A stretch of DNA of 64,000 bases from Arcicella rigui (GTDB taxonomy: Bacteria > Bacteroidota > Bacteroidia > Cytophagales > Spirosomataceae): assembly GCF_034929435.1 (NCBI RefSeq), contig NZ_JAYFUM010000015.1, positions 96,278-160,277 of the forward strand. The letters are read 5' to 3'. Both the position numbers and the translations under genes were made by a program. Below, one piece after another: positions 1 through 8,829 of the stretch; positions within the stretch are counted from its first letter, which is position 1; every line of letters begins with the position of its first letter. The notes below the pieces were generated by a model, which was given only the letters and a program-made list of their open reading frames with translations, was not told the DNA's origin and made no database searches.

Positions 1-1091
1 GTCGTGATTTCAAACCACAAGGTGAAAGAAGAGAATTTAACTCAGGCGAACGTCGTGATTTTAAACCACAAGGTGACAAACCAGCTTTTGAACGCAAAGA
101 GTTTGTAGATAAAAGAAAACCTGTTGGCAAAAGATTTGATAAAGGCGACTTTAACAAACCTCGTCCGGGAGTTGAAAGTTTTGAAAAAAAAAGTCGAGGC
201 GATAAATCTGAAAAAACCTTTGGTTCGTCCAAAGCAAATTTCGGAGGAGATAACCTTTTCAAAGCTCATAGACCAGTAGAACAGTCTGATAAATGGACAC
301 CTAACTACAAGCTTGACAAGTACAAAGAAACCGCTCCAAAGAAAGTTCAGAAATTGATTGAAAAATCTGAGCATAAATCTACTTCTGAAGTACGTTTGAA
401 CCGCTACATTGCGAACTCAGGCGTTTGTTCTCGTAGAGAAGCGGATGATTTAATCAAAGCTGGCGAAATTAAAGTAAATGGTACGGTAGTAACCGAAATG
501 GGCTATCAAGTAAAGCCAGGCGATATTGTAAAGTACGGTAGCAAAAAGTTGAATCGTGAGAAAATGGTATATGTTTTGGTGAACAAACCGAAAGATTTTA
601 TCACAACCACAGAAGACCCGAACGACCGTAAAACAGTAATGGATTTAGTGAAAAATGCTTGTGAAGAACGTATCTACCCAGTAGGTCGTTTGGACAGAAA
701 CACGACAGGTCTTTTATTATTAACAAACGACGGGGAGTTGGCAGATAAATTGACTCACCCTTCAAATGAAGTAGAGAAATTATACCAAGTTGAATTAGAT
801 AAACCTCTGACAGAAGAGCATTTCGAGCAAATCAAAGGGGGTATTACTTTAGAAGATGGCGAAATCAAAGCTGATGAATTAGGCATTGTTACTCCTGACG
901 CTATGGTAGTTGGTATCAAAATTCACTCTGGAAGAAATAGAATTGTTAGACGTATTTTTGAATCTTTAGGTTATGAAGTATTAAAACTTGACAGAACGAC
1001 CTTCGCAGGTTTAACCAAAAAAGACTTACCAAGAGGTACTTGGCGTTTCTTAACAGAAAGAGAAGTTGTAAAGCTGAAATTCTATAAGTAA
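1..1091 (+). CDS. 23S rRNA pseudouridine synthase, RluB/RsuA family (5' partial)
   Basis: Isomerises a uridine of rRNA to pseudouridine. The reading frame is open from the first codon at base 3, so the gene begins before the window; the TTG at 354 is an internal codon and not a credible start. From about base 384 there is an S4 RNA-binding domain (VCSRREADDLIKAGEIKVNG), followed by the catalytic block GRLDRNTTGLLLLTNDG with the conserved aspartate (about base 700). The first 120 or so codons are low complexity, rich in Arg, Lys, Asp, Phe and Gly, and contain RRDFKPQG twice with a 51-bp spacing. Such basic disordered N-termini are common on this enzyme in Bacteroidota. RluB is the likeliest subfamily (large-subunit helix 89), but RsuA and RluE/F cannot be separated by eye. 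Confidence 0.9.
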   Translation, partial: RDFKPQGERREFNSGERRDFKPQGDKPAFERKEFVDKRKPVGKRFDKGDFNKPRPGVESFEKKSRGDKSEKTFGSSKANFGGDNLFKAHRPVEQSDKWTPNYKLDKYKETAPKKVQKLIEKSEHKSTSEVRLNRYIANSGVCSRREADDLIKAGEIKVNGTVVTEMGYQVKPGDIVKYGSKKLNREKMVYVLVNKPKDFITTTEDPNDRKTVMDLVKNACEERIYPVGRLDRNTTGLLLLTNDGELADKLTHPSNEVEKLYQVELDKPLTEEHFEQIKGGITLEDGEIKADELGIVTPDAMVVGIKIHSGRNRIVRRIFESLGYEVLKLDRTTFAGLTKKDLPRGTWRFLTEREVVKLKFYK

Positions 1092-1184
1092 GCTGTCTGC
1101 CATGAGCAATCAGCTATGAGATTTTTAATTTTACAAAATCTCAAGTCTTTTATCTTTTGTCTTTATGACGTTAAAGTAAAAATT

Positions 1185-1215
1185 AAAAAAGCCACTGAAA
1201 TTCAGTGGCTTTTTT
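1185..1215. terminator. bidirectional rho-independent terminator
   Basis: An 8-bp stem GCCACTGA/TCAGTGGC (1191-1198 and 1202-1209) has a 3-nt loop and is flanked by six A on the left and six T on the right. It can end both the pseudouridine synthase transcript (+) and the AraC-regulator transcript (-), which converge here. Confidence 0.85.
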
Positions 1216-1279
1216 AATATCAAAACAATTTTTTAAAACATAATCTCGAAGCTAATGGCTCAAGGCTAACAGCTACTAA

Positions 1280-2206
1280 TTACAAGTTCATCAACGACTC
1301 TCTGCGTCTCATTTTTCCTGCTGGAATACCAAACATCATTTTGAAACGACGACAGAAGTAAGCAGTATCTTTATAACCTACATCAGCACCAATGGCACGA
1401 ATGGATTTTTTAGAAGTTCTCAACAAACCTACGGCAGCCTCCATTCTTTGGTACTCGATATAATCTTGTGGATTGATACCTGTCAACATCTTGAAGTACT
1501 GACCTACATAATCTTCAGAAACGTTGGCAACGTTTGCCAATACTTTATTTGATAAGTCGCCACCGATATTATCTTTGATATAAGCAAAAATGTCAATTAA
1601 ACGTGGGTCTTTGAAATAAGTACTGTTGGTTGCTAACTGTTCAACGAATAAACGGTTTTTGATGATGTAACGAATAATTTCGATAACAATTTCTTCCGTT
1701 TTAATTTTGATGACACGGCCTTTACCAAGAACATCCGTCATGTCTTCTTTCAAAATCTCCGCTAACATGTGAGCGAGCTTGTCGTCTCTTTTAATTAAAA
1801 ACGGAGGAATATCTAAAGACGTAAAAAAGTTTACAGAATCAAAAACTTTTGCTTCGAATGCGACCATTCCGAAAGAGTTTTCAATCTGACCAATTCTTGA
1901 AGGATCTAAATTATATTCAAAGTAAGACTCACGATGAGTCATAAATTCTTCGTTTGAAATCGCTTTTGGTTTATCGGCATTACCGTAAGTAATCGAAAGC
2001 ATTTTACCACCGGGGATAAATAGCATATCTCCAACCTCTGCATGAACAGCCTCTTCTCCAAATGAAACCTCACCGTTGTACAAAATCAAGAGTGTATTTT
2101 CTACATCGTAAAAGTTTTTGATACGGATAGGTTGTAATATTCTAATGTTGCGTGACTTGATAAACTTCACGCCGAGAGATTCTATTATCTTATTATAATC
2201 TTCCAT
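1280..2206 (-). CDS. AraC family transcriptional regulator
   Basis: DNA-binding regulator of 308 residues. The N-terminal ~100 residues look like a cupin-type sensory fold (GDMLFIPGGKML). The last ~105 residues (about 200-305) form the double helix-turn-helix AraC domain: LANVANVSEDYVGQYFKML is the first HTH and IRAIGADVGYKDTAYFCRRF the second, with the typical end FGIPAGKMRRR. No membrane segment is present. It is a single-gene unit with its own promoter (2256-2285), converging on the pseudouridine synthase gene. Target genes cannot be read from the sequence. AraC regulators of this length often control metabolic or stress genes, but nothing local indicates which. Confidence 0.88.
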   Translation of the reverse strand: MEDYNKIIESLGVKFIKSRNIRILQPIRIKNFYDVENTLLILYNGEVSFGEEAVHAEVGDMLFIPGGKMLSITYGNADKPKAISNEEFMTHRESYFEYNLDPSRIGQIENSFGMVAFEAKVFDSVNFFTSLDIPPFLIKRDDKLAHMLAEILKEDMTDVLGKGRVIKIKTEEIVIEIIRYIIKNRLFVEQLATNSTYFKDPRLIDIFAYIKDNIGGDLSNKVLANVANVSEDYVGQYFKMLTGINPQDYIEYQRMEAAVGLLRTSKKSIRAIGADVGYKDTAYFCRRFKMMFGIPAGKMRRRESLMNL

Positions 2207-2255
2207 TTTGCATCGTAATTTGGGTAATTGGATTTTTTGACCTTTTAATTTTGGA

Positions 2256-2285
2256 CAAAACTAATAAATCCATGTAAAATTCCAA
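2256..2285 (-). promoter_or_regulatory. Bacteroidota-type promoter of the AraC regulator
   Basis: Read on the minus strand, TTG (2283-2285) is followed by exactly 19 nt and then TAGTTTTG (2256-2263), an exact match to the Bacteroidota consensus TTG-N19-TAnnTTTG. The implied transcript start lies about 40 nt upstream of the ATG at 2206. Confidence 0.7.
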
Positions 2286-2640
2286 AATAAAAAGTAAAAA
2301 AGTATAACATAAATATTAAAAGATTTTTTACGTATCTATTTCAGATTTATTGTAATATCCTAAGAATTTAAAATTTCATAAGTTTATTTTTCAAAATTCA
2401 ATATTTGGAGTTTTAAGGGATTTGTTAATATTCCGTTATTATAGCTGTAACTTTTAGAAATAAAAACAAACGTTCCGCTCTTGAGTGATGCTTATGATTA
2501 GATAAATGTAATTATATTATATATAAAAATAGTTATAAATTGTTCTAAAAAAATCATTCTTTTGAAAAATTTTAATATTTTTTAGTATTACTGACTAAGC
2601 AAAAAGTACTATACGAAGATTATGAGTGTTTATTCTTATA
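2286..2640. other. AT-rich intergenic region without a recognisable gene
   Basis: About 355 bp between the AraC promoter and the 3' end of the histidine kinase gene. It is very AT-rich and has no ORF with coding character, no clear hairpin and no repeat shared with other gaps. Confidence 0.5.
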
Positions 2641-3915
2641 TTACTGTGGAATTATCAAACGAAATTCGCAACCTTGCTCTATTTTACTCTTCAATTCTAT
2701 GCTCCCCTTGTGTCCTTCTACCATTTCTTTTACATAATAAAGTCCGAGTCCGAAACCTTTTACATCATGGACATTTCCTGTGTGTACTCTAAAAAATTTG
2801 TTGAAAACTTGCTTTTGGTCTCTTTCAGAAATACCAATTCCGTTGTCTTTGATACAAATCACTAAATTTCGTCCTACATTTTTGGTACTTATTTCAATCA
2901 TTGGCGAACGTTTGCAGTACTTCAAACCATTGTCGATAAGGTTATGAATGATATTGGTAAAATGTAGGCGGTCGGCTTGAATGATTGGATTTGTGGCTTC
3001 TAAAAGCAAAGACAAGTCTCCATTTTTTTCTTTAAAAGAGGGTTCACAACTGATGGCTAAATCTTCTATCAATTCGTGTATATCTACTTTTTCAAAATTG
3101 AGTTTATCTATTTTCTGAGAAATATTAGCCGTTTGCAAAACGGTATCTACATTTTTTTTCAGTCTTGCAGCTTCTTTTCTAATAATGGTAGCATAACTCA
3201 AAAGCCGTTCGGGAGTATTTACAATTTCTGGTTTCATCAATACTTCACTGGAAATAGAAATCGTAGAAATGGGCGTTTTAAACTCATGCGTCATATTGTT
3301 GATAAAGTCATTCTGAATTTCAGAAAGTCTTTTTTGCTTAAAAATCACCATCAAAGCATACACAAAAAACGCCATTACCACTAAAAGTATTGCCGACGAC
3401 ACAAACCAATTGTCGAGGTCGCTCAACAAAAACAGTTTTTTATCTGGAAAGTGAACCCCAAAATAATAATTATGAATATCTAAATCGGGAAAATGGTAAA
3501 TCCTTGTAGAATCTGTACGATTACAATTTTCTGAAAAACAAACGAAAGAAGTATAATTGATATGATCTTTTAAACAATCATAAACACCAAATTCAAAATT
3601 GAGACGAATATCGTTGTGAGCGAACTCTTGCTTTAAAAACTCCTCTAAAATTTGGTGATTGATGGTATCATTAATTTGTACAGTATAATAATTTGACGTA
3701 ATCCTCCGCACAGGCTTCAAGAGTTTGTTATTGGGATTTTTATTAAAATCCAAAATCCGCTTACTTACCATTCTTAAAGCACTGGTAGTACGGCGGTCAA
3801 AATCTTTGTCCTGTAAATCATAAGCCTGACGAAACCAATAATATTGGATAACGATTACGCCACTTAACAATAGTACCGATAAAGCAACGAATATTCTGAG
3901 TGTTTTTGAATTCAT
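2641..3915 (-). CDS. membrane sensor histidine kinase
   Basis: Two-component sensor kinase of about 424 residues. A first membrane helix lies near residues 4-25 and a second near 170-195, enclosing a ~145-residue periplasmic sensor region with no domain I recognise. The kinase core follows: H-box NMTHEFKTPIS with the phospho-accepting His, N-box NLIDNGLKYC, G1 DNGIGI and G2 GFGLGLYYVKE. There is no HAMP, PAS or receiver domain. I start at the ATG at 3915; an in-frame ATG at 3933 exists but falls in the AGCT-word intergenic repeat. No response regulator gene is next to it, so its partner must be elsewhere. Confidence 0.87.
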   Translation of the reverse strand: MNSKTLRIFVALSVLLLSGVIVIQYYWFRQAYDLQDKDFDRRTTSALRMVSKRILDFNKNPNNKLLKPVRRITSNYYTVQINDTINHQILEEFLKQEFAHNDIRLNFEFGVYDCLKDHINYTSFVCFSENCNRTDSTRIYHFPDLDIHNYYFGVHFPDKKLFLLSDLDNWFVSSAILLVVMAFFVYALMVIFKQKRLSEIQNDFINNMTHEFKTPISTISISSEVLMKPEIVNTPERLLSYATIIRKEAARLKKNVDTVLQTANISQKIDKLNFEKVDIHELIEDLAISCEPSFKEKNGDLSLLLEATNPIIQADRLHFTNIIHNLIDNGLKYCKRSPMIEISTKNVGRNLVICIKDNGIGISERDQKQVFNKFFRVHTGNVHDVKGFGLGLYYVKEMVEGHKGSIELKSKIEQGCEFRLIIPQ

Positions 3916-3918
3916 ATT

Positions 3919-3975
3919 ATTAGCTGTGAGCATTTAGCTATTAGCTTTGAGTTATGAGCTTTGAGCTTTTTGTAT
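3919..3975. repeat. AGCT-word imperfect dyad repeat
   Basis: This stretch is made of variants of the word GAGCTTTGAGTTATGAGC. The same word family occurs at about 1091-1120, 1243-1280, 5330-5360 and 50050-50190, always between genes. Confidence 0.5.
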
Positions 3976-4010
3976 TTTTAAAATCCTAAAGTATTTGTCT
4001 TGAATCCTTT

Positions 4011-4350
4011 CTCTAAAACCAAAATCCCGTAAAATCCTCCAGTCCTAAAGTCTTCGAGTCCCCAAGTCAAAGTCTTTCTTCTTGTATCTTGCATCTTGAC
4101 TCTAAAACCAAAATCCCGAAAATCCTCCAGTCCTAAAGTCGTAAAGTCACATAGCCAAAAGTCTTTCTTCTTGTATCTTGCATCTTGACTCTAAAACCAA
4201 AATCCCGAAAATCCTCCAGTCCTAAAGTCTTCAAGTCCCAAAGTCCAAAGTCTTTCTTCTTGTATCTTGCATCTTAACTCTAAAACCAAAATCCTCCAGT
4301 CCTAAAGTCTTCAAGTCTCAAGTCTTGCTTCTTGTCTCTAAAGTCTAAAA
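4011..4350. repeat. tandem repeat, 89-bp unit, about 3.8 copies
   Basis: Units begin with CTCTAAAACCAAAATC at 4011, 4100, 4189 and 4278, giving a constant 89-bp period; the last copy is shortened and drops a few bases. Each unit holds CCTCCAGTCCTAAAGTC and ends in CTTGTATCTTGCATCTTGA. No reading frame continues through it. It occupies most of the gap between the kinase and nucleosidase genes. Confidence 0.85.
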
Positions 4351-4404
4351 AAAAATAACGCTTTTTTCAAGCAAAAAAGTCTTTCTCTTAACAATCATTA
4401 ACTT

Positions 4405-5190
4405 TTACAGATTTCCCAAAATACCTAAAACCAAGCTCGCAGAATTATAAGCCGCCACATATTCAAAAGTTTTCATATCTAAATGAGCTTTTGCATTCGC
4501 ATTGTCGCTGATACTTCTTATCACCAAACAAGGAATTTTTTGTTGATAACATACCTGAGCCACCGCTGCACCTTCCATTTCGGTAGCGTCTGCACCGTAC
4601 TTGGTTCGTAGTTCTTCTACTTTCTGGTTAGAATTGACAAAAACATCGCCCGTAGCAATTGTGCCAGTCATTACTTTTAAGTTTCTATCTCCAACAATTT
4701 TATAATGTGTTTTATTGGCAATCGTCTGGGCTTTTTTCAATAAAACTTCATCTGCTGGAAAATAAATCGGATTTACATCAATGTATCCGGGGTTGCGAGT
4801 AGGACGCAAAGTAAACCCCGTAGAATCTATTCTACCAAAATCATGTTCAAAAGTAGCTTTCGCAATCACAATATCGCCCGGCTGTAAATCTGGATGAATG
4901 CCTCCTGCAATTCCTGTAAAAATCAATTGCTCAGGATTCCATTTCATCAATAAAATACTGGTCGTCATGGCGGCATTTACTTTGCCAACGCCTGTTAAAG
5001 CAACTACTACAGAACGCCCACGCAATTCGCCCGTAAGGAAACGGATACCTTTTAGGTTTACTTCTTTTTTATTAGCGAGAGAATCTTCTAATAATTTTAC
5101 TTCTTGACTAAACGCTCCTAAAATAGCCGTCAAAGGCTTTTGAGCTTGAATTTGGAAACTGAGAAAGAGAAAGAAGAATATTTTTTTCAT
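4405..5190 (-). CDS. 5'-methylthioadenosine/S-adenosylhomocysteine nucleosidase, apparently exported
   Basis: Cleaves adenine from methylthioadenosine or S-adenosylhomocysteine (PNP/UDP phosphorylase superfamily, MtnN/Pfs type). Family motifs are in order: AFSQEVKLL with the conserved Glu, TGVGKVNAA, FTGIAGG, ATGDVFV, the EMEGAAVAQVC nucleoside-binding loop and RSISDNAN with the catalytic Asp. Length (261) is slightly above the usual ~230 because of an N-terminal hydrophobic stretch MKKIFFFLFLSFQIQAQ, which looks like a cleavable signal peptide. The enzyme is normally cytosolic, so export to the periplasm would be unusual and would suggest salvage of external nucleosides. The purine permease gene lies just upstream on the same strand (164 bp away), which fits purine uptake. 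Confidence 0.88.
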   Translation of the reverse strand: MKKIFFFLFLSFQIQAQKPLTAILGAFSQEVKLLEDSLANKKEVNLKGIRFLTGELRGRSVVVALTGVGKVNAAMTTSILLMKWNPEQLIFTGIAGGIHPDLQPGDIVIAKATFEHDFGRIDSTGFTLRPTRNPGYIDVNPIYFPADEVLLKKAQTIANKTHYKIVGDRNLKVMTGTIATGDVFVNSNQKVEELRTKYGADATEMEGAAVAQVCYQQKIPCLVIRSISDNANAKAHLDMKTFEYVAAYNSASLVLGILGNL

Positions 5191-5246
5191 GAGAAGTAAT
5201 TTGAAAATTTGAAAGTATGTTGATTTGAAAATGTATTCTTCAAATG

Positions 5247-5285
5247 ATTACAGATGGTATGACTCCAAGTCATGCCATCTGTAAT
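5247..5285. repeat. 18-bp inverted repeat with AGTCATGCCAT core
   Basis: Arms 5247-5264 and 5268-5285 (ATTACAGATGGTATGACT against its complement, one mismatch) enclose a 3-nt loop. There is no T-run on either side, so it is not a standard terminator. The core AGTCATGCCAT recurs at 56582-56646. Confidence 0.7.
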
Positions 5286-5353
5286 TTAATCAATATGAAT
5301 TTGGCGTAAAAGTTTACTCTTTTATCTCAAAGCTGATAGCTCATCGCTGATGG

Positions 5354-6655
5354 CTAACTTATAATTAATGACAAAACCGCAAAGGCATCTATTACCCAAA
5401 GTGCGGTTGATACTTCTTTGGGTTTGCCTACAAATACTTTGATGATTGTCCAAGAAAGAAAGCCCCAGATGATGCCTTGTGTGATGGAGTAAGAAAATGG
5501 AATTAGTACTAAAGCCAAGAAAGCAGGAATAGCATCATCCATTTTCGCCCAATTGATTTTGGTAATCGGTTTCATCATAAATACGCCAACCAATACCAAA
5601 GCAGGTGCAGTGGCAATAGAAGGAATAACCGATAATAATGGCGATAAAAACATAAAAGGTAAAAACAAAACCCCTGCTGTGATGGCAGTTAAGCCTCTGC
5701 GTCCGCCTTGCTCTATCCCTACGGCAGATTCTATATAAGATGTGCCAGGACTTGTACCCAGTACTCCACCTAACAAAGTTGCCACTGCGTCTGTTAGTAA
5801 AGATTGTCTGATATTTCTTGGTTCGCCGTTTTCGTCGTACAAGTAAGCGGCTTCTGCCAAGCCCACAAAAGTTGAAAGGCTATCAAACATATCAGTAAAT
5901 ACAAAAGCAAAAATGATAGGAAATAAAGCAAATTTGAATGAGCCTACAATGTCTAATTGAAAAAGTAAACTAAAATCGGGCGAAGCGATGAGTCCGTTCC
6001 AATTGACTAAAGTTTTTTGTCCAAAATTTACGGCAGAAGCGTCTCCCCATATTCTTCCAATCGGAATTGCCAATAAAGTAGTAATAACGATACCGATGAT
6101 AATTGCTCCTTTTACTTCTCGAACTACCAAAACGGCAGTCAGCAATAAACCAATTAAAAAAGTAATAACAATCGGATTATGAAAATTAGCAATACTGACC
6201 AAAGTAGCAGGATTTGAAACGATAAAATGGGCATTTTCAAAGCCAATCAAACTAATAAATAGCCCGATTCCAGCAGAAATAGCAAAACGAAGTGGTTTTG
6301 GAATAGCTTTTACGATATAAGTACGCAAGTTGAAAACAGACAAAAGCAAGAAAAAAACACCTGCCCAAAACACCGCCCCCAAAGCTACTTGATAGGAAAT
6401 CCCCATGCCTTTTACGGCTGTAAAGGCAAAAAAAGCATTCATTCCCATGCCCGGAGCTACAATAATTGGGTTTTTGGCATATAAACCCATCATCAAACTA
6501 CAAAAGAATGAAAGCAAAACCGTAGCAGTAAGTACGGCATTGAAAGGCATTCCTGCCTGAGAAAGGATAGAAGGATTTACAATGATGATGTACATCGTAG
6601 CTAAAAAAGAACTAATGCCTGCAAGTATTTCAGTTTTGTTGGAAGTTGATTTCAT
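5354..6655 (-). CDS. NCS2 purine permease, AzgA (adenine/guanine/hypoxanthine) type
   Basis: Multi-spanning inner-membrane transporter, about 433 residues and roughly 12-14 hydrophobic helices. AzgA-type signatures are seen: the opening TEILAGISSFLATMYIIIVN, APGMGMNAFFAF, FVFTDMFDSLSTFVG, and GTSPGTSYIESAVGIEQGGR, the substrate-site motif of proton-coupled adenine, guanine and hypoxanthine permeases. I start at 6655 because the protein then begins a few residues before the conserved first helix; an in-frame ATG at 6685 would add ten residues. It is divergent from the YdcZ gene and upstream of an exported nucleosidase that would release adenine. Exact base specificity is not readable. Confidence 0.9.
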   Translation of the reverse strand: MKSTSNKTEILAGISSFLATMYIIIVNPSILSQAGMPFNAVLTATVLLSFFCSLMMGLYAKNPIIVAPGMGMNAFFAFTAVKGMGISYQVALGAVFWAGVFFLLLSVFNLRTYIVKAIPKPLRFAISAGIGLFISLIGFENAHFIVSNPATLVSIANFHNPIVITFLIGLLLTAVLVVREVKGAIIIGIVITTLLAIPIGRIWGDASAVNFGQKTLVNWNGLIASPDFSLLFQLDIVGSFKFALFPIIFAFVFTDMFDSLSTFVGLAEAAYLYDENGEPRNIRQSLLTDAVATLLGGVLGTSPGTSYIESAVGIEQGGRRGLTAITAGVLFLPFMFLSPLLSVIPSIATAPALVLVGVFMMKPITKINWAKMDDAIPAFLALVLIPFSYSITQGIIWGFLSWTIIKVFVGKPKEVSTALWVIDAFAVLSLIIS

Positions 6656-6767
6656 TGTTGCTTGTTTTTCTTTAAAAATAGGCATTGTTCATCACAAAGA
6701 CAACAGATTGAACTAAGAGAGGAGAATTATCATTTTATCAGAAGACCCCGAAACAATCGCAAAATTT

Positions 6768-7214
6768 ATGATGCAATACTTCTTTATCTTCTTGGCTTTT
6801 CTTTGTGGTGTTGTATTTCCTACACAAGCAGGCTTGAATGGCAAAATGACAAAGCTGGTAGAAAGCCCTATTTTAGCCGCTTTTTTATCGTTCCTTACAG
6901 GTTTGATTACTCTTGGAATTTATGCTGTTGTTGCTCGCATTCCACTCAAACAACTTACTTATGCACAAAATGCTCCGTGGTATGTTTGGCTTGCTGGGGT
7001 ACTGGGTGCTTTTTATGTAAGTACTGTTGTTATGCTAATTCCAAGATTGGGCGTTGCTTTTACTTTTGGGCTAATCGTGGCGGGACAAATGGCAATTTCT
7101 ATGGTTTTAGACCATTTTGGTTTGTTTGATTTACCCGTAAAACCTATTTCTTTGGGCAAAATTATTGGAGCTATTTTATTAATCGTAGCAGTAATATTAA
7201 TTCGTAAATTTTAA
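6768..7214 (+). CDS. DMT-like membrane protein, YdcZ (DUF606) family
   Basis: A 148-residue protein with about five hydrophobic helices. It matches the YdcZ/DUF606 family of small drug/metabolite-transporter-like proteins, with the family opening FLAFLCGVVFPTQAGLNG and the block PRLGVAFTFGLIVAGQM. Members usually act as dimers, and substrates are largely unknown. It is divergently oriented to the purine permease with about 110 bp between the start codons, and is followed by a good terminator, so it is probably a single-gene unit. A 155-residue ORF in another frame (6662-7129) overlaps it but lacks family features. Confidence 0.85.
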   Translation: MMQYFFIFLAFLCGVVFPTQAGLNGKMTKLVESPILAAFLSFLTGLITLGIYAVVARIPLKQLTYAQNAPWYVWLAGVLGAFYVSTVVMLIPRLGVAFTFGLIVAGQMAISMVLDHFGLFDLPVKPISLGKIIGAILLIVAVILIRKF

Positions 7215-7270
7215 ATATTAAGTAGTAATTAGTATTTCATATATCTACTAATCAGAGCTTTACATAAAAC

Positions 7271-7310
7271 AAAATCCGTAAGAATAACAAAGTACTCTTA
7301 CGGATTTTTT
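7271..7310. terminator. bidirectional rho-independent terminator
   Basis: A 12-bp perfect stem AAAATCCGTAAG/CTTACGGATTTT (7271-7282 and 7297-7308) is followed by T6. It lies between the convergent YdcZ and efflux outer-membrane genes. Confidence 0.85.
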
Positions 7311-7383
7311 GGCTTTAAGTAACGAATACAATTTAATCAACAGTTACTATTTACCAATCACTACTTAAAATAATGGTTCTTGC

Positions 7384-8829
7384 TTAATTCCAACCTCCAC
7401 CGAGTGCTCGATAAGTATTTACCAAAGCATTCATTTGTTGCATTTTAGTTTCTATCAGCTCCATTCTCGACTCCAACACATCACGTTGTGTTAGTAAAAC
7501 TTCCATGTAGTCTGCTCGTGCTGATTTGAATAATTTCAAAGAAATAGCCGTAGATTGAGTAAGAGCCTCTACTTGATTGTTTTTCATATTGTAATTTTTC
7601 GACAAGTTATCAATGTTCGACAACTGGTTGTTTACTTCTATGTAGGCATTCAAAATAGTTCGCTCAAATTCATAAACAGCTTGAATTTGCTTTGAATTAG
7701 CATTTTTATACGTAGCAATAATTGCATTTTTATTAATCAGCGGCCCCGCAATATCACCTGCCAAAGATGACATGAGCGACTGTGGAAGATTGGCTAAGTA
7801 CAAAGGATTGTACGAGCGAAAGCCCAAAGAAGCCGAAAGACCCAATGATGGATAAAAATTCGCTTTTGCTACACTTACATTCAATTTACTTGCTTCTAAT
7901 TTCAATTCAGCCTGCTTGATGTCTGGACGATTTTCAAGCAATTGTGAAGGAAGACCAGCATAAATTTTAGTAGGAGTTAGCTCGTTGAAATGCTGTGAAT
8001 CTCGTTGAACTGGTTGTGGAAATCTTCCGACTAAAAAATTAATACGGTTTTCAGTTTCTACAATTCTCTGCTGAATTTTGTATTGCATACTTTTAGTTTT
8101 GAATACTTCTGCCTCAAACCTACGTACAGCCAATTCGCTTACTTTTGCTGCTTCTTTTTCTAATTTGATGATTACCAAAGCATTATTAAGAATTTCAATG
8201 TTTTTTTGGATGATTTCCAACTGATTATCCAAAGCCATTAATTCATAATAAGAATTGGCAATTTCTGCTACCAAATTGGTTACTAAGAAATTTTTGCCTT
8301 CAATAGATGACAAATAATTCGTAACGGCTACTTTACGAGCATTACGGAGTTTGTGCCAAATATCGACTTCCCAACTGGCAAAAGCTCCGAAATATGTATT
8401 CGGTAAGATGGTTGGCGTTGGTTTACCCGGTTTTATTTCAGAAATCTCATCACTTGCTCCTTGACTGGTATATCTGGAAGTTTTGTCAACCCCAGCTCCT
8501 CCACCAAGATTTACAAAAGGTAAGTACTCTCCTTTTCTGGCTCTGATTTCGTTTTGAGCAATGTTGATTTCCTGTAAAGTGATATTTAATTCCTGATTGT
8601 TATGCAAAGCGGTGTCAATCAAAGCTAATAAATAAGGGTCTGTAAAATAATTCTTCCAAACAGTTTTGGCTGTGTTGGTAGAGTCCTGAACGTTATTAAA
8701 ACGTTCAGGAGTATTTTTATTAGCCTTTTTTTCAACAATGCTTACAGGAACGACACAAGCCGAAAACGATAATGCAAAGAACAAAAAGCCTAAGCATTGA
8801 ATGGTGAATTTTTTATTTTGTGTTTTCAT
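7384..8829 (-). CDS. outer-membrane efflux lipoprotein (TolC/NodT family)
   Basis: Outer-membrane channel of the RND pump, 481 residues. The N-terminus has a lipoprotein signal ending LSFSAC. Two repeated OEP domains follow with the family signatures: a long alpha-helical region, ENRPDIKQAELKLEASKLNV and NFYPSLGLSAS. The start codon overlaps the stop of the pump gene as TAATG (base 8829 shared), so translation is probably coupled. It is the last gene of the efflux operon and is followed by a terminator. Close to OprM/CusC-type channels; the substrate is not evident. Confidence 0.93.
   Translation of the reverse strand: MKTQNKKFTIQCLGFLFFALSFSACVVPVSIVEKKANKNTPERFNNVQDSTNTAKTVWKNYFTDPYLLALIDTALHNNQELNITLQEINIAQNEIRARKGEYLPFVNLGGGAGVDKTSRYTSQGASDEISEIKPGKPTPTILPNTYFGAFASWEVDIWHKLRNARKVAVTNYLSSIEGKNFLVTNLVAEIANSYYELMALDNQLEIIQKNIEILNNALVIIKLEKEAAKVSELAVRRFEAEVFKTKSMQYKIQQRIVETENRINFLVGRFPQPVQRDSQHFNELTPTKIYAGLPSQLLENRPDIKQAELKLEASKLNVSVAKANFYPSLGLSASLGFRSYNPLYLANLPQSLMSSLAGDIAGPLINKNAIIATYKNANSKQIQAVYEFERTILNAYIEVNNQLSNIDNLSKNYNMKNNQVEALTQSTAISLKLFKSARADYMEVLLTQRDVLESRMELIETKMQQMNALVNTYRALGGGWN

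Noticed and set aside
354..356. TTG start for the pseudouridine synthase
   Set aside because: The frame is open to the window edge and the upstream codons have the biased composition of the known N-terminal extension; the gene is 5' truncated by the window.
2626..2865. 79-codon plus-strand ORF
   Set aside because: Lies mostly inside the antisense of the histidine kinase gene and has no protein-like features.
4011..4350. CRISPR-like array
   Set aside because: Units are contiguous 89-bp copies without unique spacers and no cas genes are nearby.
6662..7129. 155-codon ORF overlapping the YdcZ gene
   Set aside because: Shadow frame: Trp/Cys-rich with no family, while the 148-residue YdcZ frame is clearly real.
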